Below are positions 52,977-60,578 of a stretch of 64,000 nt of DNA, in pieces. Source of the stretch: Acidimicrobiales bacterium (GTDB lineage: Bacteria > Actinomycetota > Acidimicrobiia > Acidimicrobiales > Poriferisodalaceae); assembly GCA_014239555.1 (NCBI GenBank), contig JAAZYR010000005.1, positions 62,001 to 126,000 on the forward strand, in the 5' to 3' direction. Within the stretch, counting starts at the first letter, position 1, and each line of letters starts with the position of its first letter. The position numbers and the translations under genes were made by a program. The notes under the pieces are model-generated. The model was not told the origin of the DNA. It worked only from the letters and a program-made list of their open reading frames with translations, and made no database searches.

Positions 52977-54019
52977 CAAACCGTGAACTCAACGAGACCA
53001 GTGGACTCGTCTGCGCTCACCACCACCTTTACAGCGCCCTGGCACGCGGTATGCCAGCACCTCCCCGCACACCACACACATTTCGCGAAATTCTTGAGCT
53101 TGTCTGGTGGCGATTAGATCGCGCTCTGGATCTCGAAATGTTGGAATGGTCTGCGAAATTAGGAGCACTCGAGGCGATTGAATCCGGTACCACCGCGATC
53201 GTTGATCACCACGAGTCGCCCAACGCTATCGAAGGCTCCTTGGACGTGATTGCAGACGCATGCGCGGAAGTCGGTGTCCGCGTCAACTGTTCCTACGGTG
53301 TGACCGATCGACACGGACCAGAGGGAGCTAGGCGCGGGCTGGAAGAAAATTTACGGTTCTTGGCTCAAGGAGGACAAGGCATGGTCGGTATCCATGCAGC
53401 CTTCACCTGCGAGCAGGACACGCTTCTAGCTGCTGCAGAATTAGCCAAACAACATGGTGTCGGAGTTCACATTCATGTCGCCGAAGGCGTAGATGACATT
53501 GACGCTGTGAATCGTCTCCGAGGGATGAGCCAAGACAGTTGGCTTCTTGTCCATGGCGTGCACCTCCCCGATGACCACGGGTTGTCTGGACATTTAGTCC
53601 ACAACCCACGCTCCAATATGAATAACTCGGTCGGCTACGCCGCTCCCCAGAGGCTCGGACTTCCTATCGCGTTAGGAACAGATGGCATTGGTGCTGCCAT
53701 GCTTGACGAATTCCGAGTCGCATACGCGCGGGCACGCGAGTGCGACGTCACGATCACTCCGGACCTGGTTTGGAAATGGTTGGAAGGCGGCTACCAGCTT
53801 GTGCCCGAAGCCATCGATGACCGAGTTGTCTGGTCAGATAAGCCAATTGACCCATGGCGCCTCGCGTATCACACCAGTATTCGTCCACTCTCGGTTCGCA
53901 TTGCCGGAGAAGTTGTTGTTCGTGACGGAGTAGCAACCCGAGTCGACGCTGATGAAATACGTGCCAAAGCCGCCGAACAGGCACAGCGGTTGTTCTCCGC
54001 TCTTGAAACCATCTCCTAG
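52967..54019 (+). CDS. SsnA-like amidohydrolase (short form)
   Basis: A 350-residue metal-dependent amidohydrolase resembling SsnA. Points of agreement with E. coli SsnA include GLVCAHHHLYSALARG, WWRLDRALD, VDHHESPNAIEGSL, VHNPRSNMNNSVGY and LGTDGIGAAML. Metal ligands His18/His20, His168/His170, His196 and Asp239 are all present. SsnA is about 440 residues; this form begins right at the first metal motif, so the N-terminal beta-sandwich strand region is missing, and a C-terminal segment is shortened. GTG start, 10-base overlap with the hydroxylase. SsnA marks genomes with selenium-dependent molybdenum hydroxylases; its reaction is unproven but guanine or ureide deamination is suspected. Confidence 0.88.
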   Translation: MDLTNRELNETSGLVCAHHHLYSALARGMPAPPRTPHTFREILELVWWRLDRALDLEMLEWSAKLGALEAIESGTTAIVDHHESPNAIEGSLDVIADACAEVGVRVNCSYGVTDRHGPEGARRGLEENLRFLAQGGQGMVGIHAAFTCEQDTLLAAAELAKQHGVGVHIHVAEGVDDIDAVNRLRGMSQDSWLLVHGVHLPDDHGLSGHLVHNPRSNMNNSVGYAAPQRLGLPIALGTDGIGAAMLDEFRVAYARARECDVTITPDLVWKWLEGGYQLVPEAIDDRVVWSDKPIDPWRLAYHTSIRPLSVRIAGEVVVRDGVATRVDADEIRAKAAEQAQRLFSALETIS

Positions 54020-54025
54020 TTCGGT

Positions 54026-56263
54026 TCAGCGATTTGCTGAAGCCAAATGTCCAAGTAGGACTGACGGTGTGAGTGGAAATGTGTCAATCCACACGCCAGT
54101 GGCATCGTGGATGGCGGCAGTAATAGCCGGGGCGTAGGTAATAAACGGCATCTCAGCGATTCCCCTCGCCCCCCATGGGCCCACCAGGTCAGGGGCTTCA
54201 AGAATCACACAATCTATTTTCGCAGGCACGTCACCAATGCCGGGGATCAGGTATTGAGATAATCGCGGATTTTGAATTCTGCCGTCTTCGACAACTAGCC
54301 GCTCACTCAGCACGTACCCATGTGCTTGGGCGATGGCTCCCTCGATTTGACCAATGAGCATCCGCGGATGAATTGCCTTGCCGACGTCATGTACTGAGAG
54401 AACCCGATCAACCCGCACATGCCCTGTTCCAATATCGACCGTGAGGTCTACTGCTTGTGCCATATACCCATAGCAAAAGTTTGGTTGGCCGACACCCGTT
54501 TGAGGGTCCAATGCTTCAGTCGATGGCGGCTTGTAGCAGAAGTGCCCCATAGCTGGCCGATCACCATCTGCCCACGTTTTTTCGGCCTCTTCGACGGCGC
54601 CCAGAATCGAATTGCCAGCCATGAACGTCAGACGCGATGCTGATGCTGATCCTGAATCACCGCCCGTTGCAGTATCGCTGAAAGTCGCTTCGATCTGTTC
54701 GCTGTCAACATTTGCGGCATCGGCGACCATTTGGATGAGGGCGGTGTGGACGCCTTGGCCAACCTCCGCGGCGCTATGCAACAGTTCGACTCGAATGGGA
54801 CGTTCATCCTCCGGCGCACCGTGAAATACGATGTCTGCTTCACAAGCTTCGGGAAACCCAAAACTGAAGCCAACGTTCTTCATCCCAACCGCGTAGCCGC
54901 GGCCTTGCCTCAACTCACCCATTTCGGCCGGTAAGGACGCGATGGGGCGAAACGGCGTGCCGGAGGCTGGTTCTTCAGACGTCGGTGCCCGTTCAGCACA
55001 TGCGTCGATAACACGCACTACCCCTACGCCTTCGGGAAGACCTGCTTGGGTGATTCCGGCAGAGACGTCGGTGAGGGCATTTTGACGGCGCAACTCTAGT
55101 GGGTCAATTCCTAGCGCCTCGGCAAGCTTGTTCATTTGCGACTCAGCAACGAAAGCACCCTGCGGACCACCAAACCCCCGAAAAGCTCCACCTGGGACGC
55201 TATGGGTGTAGATGGCTTTGCTATCGATACGAGCGTTTGGTACCTCGTATGCGCCAGCTACTGACAGATGAAGATTCCCGAGCACTTTGTTCGAGGTGTA
55301 GTTGTATGCGCCTGCGTCAAGCCAAACGTCGGCTTCTACTGCGGTGATAACGCCTTGAGCGGTCGCTCCTAGACGAGCGTGCACTGTTGCCCGATGACGT
55401 TTGTGGTGGCCCACAATCGATTCTTCGCGAGACCAACCGCAATGCACGGACCGTGTATTTCCTAATTCCGCGAGTTTGCGGGCCGTTACCGCCATAACGA
55501 TTTGCAAACTCATGTCTTCCTTGCCACCGAAAGCACCACCAATTGCGGCGTATCGAACACGCACTTCTTCCGGGTCAATATCGAGAGCATGCGCAATTTG
55601 CTCTCGGTCTTCGTGGACCCATTGACCTCCCGTCTCAACGGTTACTAGCCCTTCATCATCAACCCAGGCGGTGGCGGCTTCCACTTGCAAATACGCGTGT
55701 TCTTGATGTGGGAGTTCGTAATCACCTTCAATAATTACGTCCGCCTCCGATATCCCTTTTTCGATATCTCCCTTGCGAATCTTTAATTCGTGGTACGTGT
55801 TACTTGTGGAGCCAGGGTGCACAAGGACTTCATCGGTACGTGCAGCAATAACGTCGGTTGCCATCGGCAGTTGTTGCCACTCAGTTCTGATGAGAGCTGA
55901 CGCTTGGCGAGCCTCAATGAGACTCTCCGCTACCACCACGACAAGGTGGTCGGCTTCCCAACGGCTTACATTGCAAGGAACCGAGCTACGCCCGGTGTCA
56001 TCCAATCCAATGAATACCGGCTGATCAAATAGTGTGAGGCCATATTCATTGACTGGAACATCAGCGGCGGTTACCACCGTCACGACACCTGGTGCATCGA
56101 GCGTTTCGGTCAGATCGAGGTTCACTAATCGAGCGTGAGGCTGATTTGTGAAAACAACAACAGCGTGCAGAGCGTTTTTTGGAACGCGATCAGCCGGGTA
56201 TGTTGCCGAACCCGTCACTTTGTCGACAGCGTCAATTCGCGGAGGAATTGCTCCAACTGTCAT
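54026..56263 (-). CDS. Xanthine-dehydrogenase-type molybdopterin-binding subunit
   Basis: A 745-residue Mo subunit. Domain order is the small N-terminal aldehyde-oxidase domain (IPPRIDAVDKVTGSATYPAD to about 110) and the two cofactor domains: AIGGAFGGKEDMSLQ (about 245), VPGGAFRGFGGPQGAF (about 358) and the catalytic Glu in GARGIAEMPFITYAP (about 702; GIAE instead of GVGE). The 2Fe-2S and FAD domains are on the preceding gene, with a 4-base overlap. Its 3' end meets the SsnA-like gene 7 bases away. Xanthine, hypoxanthine or another N-heterocycle is the likely substrate. Confidence 0.93.
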   Translation of the reverse strand: MTVGAIPPRIDAVDKVTGSATYPADRVPKNALHAVVVFTNQPHARLVNLDLTETLDAPGVVTVVTAADVPVNEYGLTLFDQPVFIGLDDTGRSSVPCNVSRWEADHLVVVVAESLIEARQASALIRTEWQQLPMATDVIAARTDEVLVHPGSTSNTYHELKIRKGDIEKGISEADVIIEGDYELPHQEHAYLQVEAATAWVDDEGLVTVETGGQWVHEDREQIAHALDIDPEEVRVRYAAIGGAFGGKEDMSLQIVMAVTARKLAELGNTRSVHCGWSREESIVGHHKRHRATVHARLGATAQGVITAVEADVWLDAGAYNYTSNKVLGNLHLSVAGAYEVPNARIDSKAIYTHSVPGGAFRGFGGPQGAFVAESQMNKLAEALGIDPLELRRQNALTDVSAGITQAGLPEGVGVVRVIDACAERAPTSEEPASGTPFRPIASLPAEMGELRQGRGYAVGMKNVGFSFGFPEACEADIVFHGAPEDERPIRVELLHSAAEVGQGVHTALIQMVADAANVDSEQIEATFSDTATGGDSGSASASRLTFMAGNSILGAVEEAEKTWADGDRPAMGHFCYKPPSTEALDPQTGVGQPNFCYGYMAQAVDLTVDIGTGHVRVDRVLSVHDVGKAIHPRMLIGQIEGAIAQAHGYVLSERLVVEDGRIQNPRLSQYLIPGIGDVPAKIDCVILEAPDLVGPWGARGIAEMPFITYAPAITAAIHDATGVWIDTFPLTPSVLLGHLASANR

Positions 56264-57723
56264 GAGTAGCTTCCATCGCTAGGCAGCGGCGACGTTAACG
56301 CATCAACTATTGAGTAGTAGCCCGTGCAGCGACACAAATTGCCCGCTAGTCCGGCTCTAATATCGTCTTCAGTTGGGGATTTGTTTTCGTCATTGAGCAC
56401 TTTCGCTGCGACGAGGAAACCTGGGGTACAAAACCCGCATTGGACTGCAAATTCGTCGAGGAATCGCTGCTGGACCGGGTGAAGTTCTTCCTCCGAACTA
56501 AGGCCTTCGACAGTAACGATGGAAGCCCCATCGGCCTGCGCTGTTGGAACTAGACAGCTTGTTACCGCCGCGCCGTTAAGTGTGACTGTGCAGGCACCGC
56601 ACTCACCTTCGGCGCAACCCTCCTTAGTCCCTGTACCTACGTTCGTTCGGAGCCATTCAAGGAGAGTTTGGGTGGCACCCATTGCAGCAGAGACCTTGGA
56701 TTCGTTGACCGTGCAAGAAACTTCTGTTTGAGACGAAAGATCCAACCGTGGGGGCTCGGAACGGCCAATCACCCAGCCGAGTAGCGGAGTTGTTCGCAAT
56801 TCGGAAGCGGAGGTGTCAAACAAACTCACTAGTGCTCGGCGCACGGCAGTTTCTGTAACGGAACGGCGATATGCACCAGTACCGCGAATGTCGTCGATCG
56901 GTTCTATCTCACTTGCAGCTATCTGAGCTGCAGCGGCCGCGGTCTCCGCGTTCAGCGGCTTACCAATTAGATATTCGCGAAGGGCTTCGGCTACGCCAAT
57001 CGTTTCGCTAACACTACCGATCGCCACATCAGCTTTGGTGACAGCCGACGTCGCCTCATCAAGCTCAAGTACGAGGCCTGCGTGGACGACCGATATCGCC
57101 TGCGCAGACCGGTTTCCGATTTTCAGCCATGTCCCAATTGTGTTCGGACTCCACTTGGGAATTCTGATAGCACGCACTAATTCTGATTGCTGAAGCGCGG
57201 TGCTCCGAAAGCCTTTGAAAAACTCCCTAATCGGAACTTCGCGCTCACCGGTCAGGGAATCCATGATGACTACCGCGTCGAGAGCCACCAGAGCTGAGAT
57301 TGTGTCGTTCGCCGGACTCGCGGTCACGATATTGCCAACCACGGTCGCGCGGTTGCGGAGTTGAGGAGATCCGATTTCCAGGCACGCCAAGCGGAGGAGA
57401 TCAAGAGCCGAGTCGAGACCCACTGCCTGGATGATTTGGTTGTGTGTCACCCCGCAACCAACGACCACGTCGTTATGCCCGACGTTGATTTGAGAACACT
57501 CCGCTAACCCCCAAAGATCTAGGAGGGTGATACCCGAAGTCTCAGCAGATGCTGGCTGTCGCGCTAAATCAAGCATGAGGTCTGTAGCACCCGCTACCGG
57601 AATTGCTTCGGGGAACGAGTCACTCAATTCGATCGCTTCCGACCAACTTGCGGGTCGAAGCACTCGATTAATCTGGGTCCCAAGGCGTTGGGATTCGTGG
57701 AGCAGCCCAGCCTTAGTGCTCAC
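56260..57723 (-). CDS. FAD plus 2Fe-2S fused subunit of a xanthine-dehydrogenase-type enzyme
   Basis: A 487-residue fusion with the FAD domain first. Residues 15-200: AIPVAGATDLMLDLARQ and RNRATVVGNIVTASPANDT; residues 200-310 the CO-dehydrogenase-type C-terminal FAD domain. From about 345 the 2Fe-2S part: GCAEGECGACTVTL, FAVQCGFCTPGFLVA and GNLCRCTGYYSIV, giving both clusters. In bacterial XdhA the iron-sulfur part comes first, so the domain order is reversed here. It overlaps both neighbours by 4 bases. The pair with the Mo subunit makes a complete NAD- or quinone-linked dehydrogenase. Confidence 0.93.
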   Translation of the reverse strand: MSTKAGLLHESQRLGTQINRVLRPASWSEAIELSDSFPEAIPVAGATDLMLDLARQPASAETSGITLLDLWGLAECSQINVGHNDVVVGCGVTHNQIIQAVGLDSALDLLRLACLEIGSPQLRNRATVVGNIVTASPANDTISALVALDAVVIMDSLTGEREVPIREFFKGFRSTALQQSELVRAIRIPKWSPNTIGTWLKIGNRSAQAISVVHAGLVLELDEATSAVTKADVAIGSVSETIGVAEALREYLIGKPLNAETAAAAAQIAASEIEPIDDIRGTGAYRRSVTETAVRRALVSLFDTSASELRTTPLLGWVIGRSEPPRLDLSSQTEVSCTVNESKVSAAMGATQTLLEWLRTNVGTGTKEGCAEGECGACTVTLNGAAVTSCLVPTAQADGASIVTVEGLSSEEELHPVQQRFLDEFAVQCGFCTPGFLVAAKVLNDENKSPTEDDIRAGLAGNLCRCTGYYSIVDALTSPLPSDGSYS

Positions 57724-57902
57724 GGTGGTGCTTCCATTCCGCTAGCCACTAAGGCATCAGCAACATGTTCGCATCTGCCTCGATGTTCGACGTAACCGTG
57801 ACGGATAGAAACAAGTGCTCTTAGCGTTGCACTGAGGGACCAGAGCCCGGCATCCATATTTTCGTCCTGAGCGGGAACTTGAGACTCGTCAAGACTGCTC
57901 AT
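57720..57902 (-). CDS. Small conserved-position hypothetical protein in the dehydrogenase operon
   Basis: A 60-residue acidic, soluble protein. It overlaps the upstream PLP-enzyme gene and the downstream FAD/2Fe-2S gene by 4 bases each (ATGA type), which argues strongly that it is translated. The sequence has a hydrophilic start (DESQVPAQDENMDAG) and a helical middle (WSLSATLRALVSIRHGY) with one Cys, and no motif that I know. It may be a small subunit or assembly factor of the enzyme, or of the PLP step. Confidence 0.7.
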   Translation of the reverse strand: MSSLDESQVPAQDENMDAGLWSLSATLRALVSIRHGYVEHRGRCEHVADALVASGMEAPP

Positions 57903-59002
57903 CGCGTCACCTCGTTTTGGCGGTCGACACCCGTGAACAAAACCCCTACAACCGCTCCAGCCTCAGGGGGGGCCGATACCAGGCCAGCCAGCCCCGCTGA
58001 CCCGGTAGGAGAAACATTTAATCCGGTAACGCTAGTGGCAACGCGGTGGGTTTCAATAAGTGTCGTCTCCGAGACGACCACAGGCTCTCCTCCACTGCTA
58101 AGAGTTGCCTCCATCAATGGCAACCAATCGTAGGTGATGTCATCAAGAAGACCGGAAGCAGCGCTGGCCGGTTTGTCCCAGGGCCACATAAATTTTTCGG
58201 GCGATGAATGGGCTTTTTCCATATTGAAATCGGGTGCAAGAAGGTCCCATGCACGCTTGAAAGGGGCGCAACCCTCCACTTGGACTGGGTAGACAGCGAT
58301 ACCCGATAGTGCCCTTGCCGTAGCAGTACCAAGAGCGCCACCACCGACCTGGACAAAAACAGTATCGAGGTTCTCCGTTTGATCTTGCAATTCCCAGCCT
58401 AGGGTTCGACCCCCGTCGAAAGTTGTGCTCGTGTTGATCCCTTGAACTCCGAACGGGCGGGATCCCTTATTCACTGCTTCGATGAAGCGGGCGTAGCACG
58501 GGTCACCCTTTTCGTTAACTTTGGGTTCACAGATCTGGAGTTTTGCTCCGAGGTCTTCCAGCTGTTCGAGTACTGGCTCTTCAGCCCAAGTAGGCACAAA
58601 TACCTCGATCGGGTGATCGATTGCTTTGGCGACAATCGCCGCTGCGATGGCGGCGTTGCCACAACTGGAGATCACCAACGGACGATTCGTAGAACCGCTT
58701 GCTGTCTCTTCGATAGCTAAATGAAGCGCGACCCCGAAAAGGTGTCTGGCTTTGTGAGATCCCCCGACTGAATCGATTTCGACTTTCACTTTCAGATCAA
58801 TGTCAAGACCGAGCGCCATTGCGAGGGGGCCCCCGTCGAGGGTTGGTGTTATCGAAAATTCGCGGCCGTCGACCTGTCGTATTTGATCGTTCAGGCGGGA
58901 CACTAAGTCGACAAATTGTTGGTCACTCCAACCTGCAGCTAGCGCTCGACTGTATGAGTCAAGCCGCTCTCGGTAGAAGATGAAGGGGTTAGTCTCGGTC
59001 AC
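57899..59002 (-). CDS. Fold-type-II PLP enzyme (threonine-synthase/diaminopropionate-lyase-like)
   Basis: A 367-residue PLP enzyme of the tryptophan-synthase-beta superfamily. The PLP lysine is probably Lys84 in SVGGSHKARHLFGV, the substrate loop is VISSCGNAAIAAA, and the phosphate loop is VQVGGGALGTATA. I start it at the GTG at 59002, one base after the stop of the upstream gene; an open frame reaching 59203 only overlaps that gene. It is in an operon with a second PLP enzyme and a purine-type dehydrogenase. In the E. coli cluster YgeX (2,3-diaminopropionate ammonia-lyase, also fold type II) occupies a comparable context, but the sequence is not close to YgeX. Confidence 0.88.
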   Translation of the reverse strand: MTETNPFIFYRERLDSYSRALAAGWSDQQFVDLVSRLNDQIRQVDGREFSITPTLDGGPLAMALGLDIDLKVKVEIDSVGGSHKARHLFGVALHLAIEETASGSTNRPLVISSCGNAAIAAAIVAKAIDHPIEVFVPTWAEEPVLEQLEDLGAKLQICEPKVNEKGDPCYARFIEAVNKGSRPFGVQGINTSTTFDGGRTLGWELQDQTENLDTVFVQVGGGALGTATARALSGIAVYPVQVEGCAPFKRAWDLLAPDFNMEKAHSSPEKFMWPWDKPASAASGLLDDITYDWLPLMEATLSSGGEPVVVSETTLIETHRVATSVTGLNVSPTGSAGLAGLVSAPPEAGAVVGVLFTGVDRQNEVTR

Positions 59003-59003
59003 G

Positions 59004-60506
59004 TCACTGACGGTGCTTTGCTCCAGTGGCCTCATTGAACTCCGCGATCCGATCGTCCCAGTTGTCAATGAGGGGTCGTAACCCATCCCACCACGTTTGG
59101 TCGCGGCGCCGTTCGAAGTCTTCGATTGCAATTCCTTGCTGTTCCACCCAAGTGAAATAGCCGAGGTTAAAGATTCGATTTCGGTTTGTTTCATCCATAT
59201 CAAGAACGTGTTGCGTGGTGACGTCGGTTATGTGGGTTGTCAACGCGTTCTCGGCTTCTAAATCATCAAATCCTCCTGGGAAGTCTCGGCGCAGGACTTT
59301 TTCTCGCTCGGAGTTATATAACTCTGAACCATCAGTGGCGACTGTGACGATCATGTCGTTGTTGTCAAGTTTCCAGTGTTTCGCCGTTTTAATCGCAGCC
59401 AATATGTTGCAGATTGAGGAATAACCCAAATTGGTGAGTGATGCTGCAAGTTCGGGGTTGACACCCTGGCGATCTAGTGCGCGAAGCCCGGCCGGTGTGT
59501 TGAACGCAACGTCAAGCTGGTCAGTCGCCTTGTCGGAAATTCCGACAACAAGGTCGGTATTGGTCACATTGTGAATGAGGGGCACATGTTTGTCACCAAT
59601 GCCCTGAATGTTGTGATCACCGAACCCGTTATAAAGCATCGTCGGCACCTCAAGGGCTTCAACAGCCACGATTCGCGAACCAAAGGTATCTTTGAGGTAA
59701 TCGCCAGCCCCAAGAGTGCCAGCAGACCCCGAAGCTGAAACAAAAGCGGCAAGTCGTGCCTGCCGGCTGGATGTTGTGTGCCGGAAAACTGATTCGAGGG
59801 CCGGTCCAGTTACTGCATAATGTCCGAGGTGGTTCGAAAATTCACTGAATTGGTTAAGAATTACGTTCGATTCATCTGCTTCTAGGCGGTTGCATTCGTC
59901 GTAGATTTCCTTAACGTTGGCCTCAGTGCCAGGTGTGCGGATGACGTCATCAGGGTGCTCAATCCAGCGATCCAACCACTCAAACCGTTCCCGACTCATC
60001 CCTTCGGGCAAAACAGCAACACCGCGGCACCCCATGATCTTGGAGATAGCCACCCCTCCCCGCGCATAGTTGCCCGTAGATGGCCAGACGGCACGATTGA
60101 TGGTCGGATCGAACCGCCCCGTGATCAACCGGGCCACTAAACAGGCGTACGCGGCCAGTACCTTGTGCGCGCCAATCATTGGGAATCGATTCCCTAGGGC
60201 GACAACTATGCGGGCCTCGGTGCCCGTGAGTTCTGTGGGGAGTTCTATATGGTCCGGCACAGAGGTAGGCAAGGATTGCCCCGGCGTGTTGAACCAGTGA
60301 ACACGAAATAAGTTGACCGGGTCAGCCTCATGAGCGGCGACGCGATCCAAAGCTTCAATAAGGCCAGGGGACAATGCAGACGGGTCCCTCAATTCGTTGA
60401 ACTGAGGTAACACGATGTTTCTCTCGCGGAAACGCGTGATCGCGTTGGTGAAGGACTGTGTACCAGCAGGATCGAAATCTTCGAAAACTGCGAGAGACCG
60501 AGGCAT
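59004..60506 (-). CDS. Fold-type-II PLP enzyme, 500 residues, substrate unknown
   Basis: A large member of the tryptophan-synthase-beta superfamily. The likely PLP lysine is Lys115 in FPMIGAHKVLAAYA; WPSTGNYARGGVAISKI is the substrate loop and VSASGSAGTLGAGDYL the glycine-rich phosphate site. It has about 90 extra residues at the N-terminus and a C-terminal helical extension of about 100 with two Trp-rich segments. It is first in the minus-strand operon and divergent from the deaminase gene. Relatives I recall are annotated only as pyridoxal-phosphate-dependent enzymes. A lyase releasing ammonia from a purine-derived amino acid fits the context but is not shown. Confidence 0.88.
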   Translation of the reverse strand: MPRSLAVFEDFDPAGTQSFTNAITRFRERNIVLPQFNELRDPSALSPGLIEALDRVAAHEADPVNLFRVHWFNTPGQSLPTSVPDHIELPTELTGTEARIVVALGNRFPMIGAHKVLAAYACLVARLITGRFDPTINRAVWPSTGNYARGGVAISKIMGCRGVAVLPEGMSRERFEWLDRWIEHPDDVIRTPGTEANVKEIYDECNRLEADESNVILNQFSEFSNHLGHYAVTGPALESVFRHTTSSRQARLAAFVSASGSAGTLGAGDYLKDTFGSRIVAVEALEVPTMLYNGFGDHNIQGIGDKHVPLIHNVTNTDLVVGISDKATDQLDVAFNTPAGLRALDRQGVNPELAASLTNLGYSSICNILAAIKTAKHWKLDNNDMIVTVATDGSELYNSEREKVLRRDFPGGFDDLEAENALTTHITDVTTQHVLDMDETNRNRIFNLGYFTWVEQQGIAIEDFERRRDQTWWDGLRPLIDNWDDRIAEFNEATGAKHRQ

Positions 60507-60523
60507 TCTCCCAAGATAGACGT

Positions 60524-60568
60524 ATGAGTCTCTAATGAGTCAACACACAGGGCTGACAACAATGTCAG
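60524..60568. promoter_or_regulatory. Repeats and palindrome in the divergent promoter
   Basis: The 72-base gap between the PLP-enzyme and deaminase starts contains ATGAGTC repeated 11 bases apart (60524-60530, 60535-60541), one helical turn, and the palindrome CTGACA-ACAA-TGTCAG (60553-60568) with a further TGTCA just after. Such an arrangement suggests a regulator binding both promoters. Confidence 0.45.
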
Positions 60569-60578
60569 ACTGTCATCG

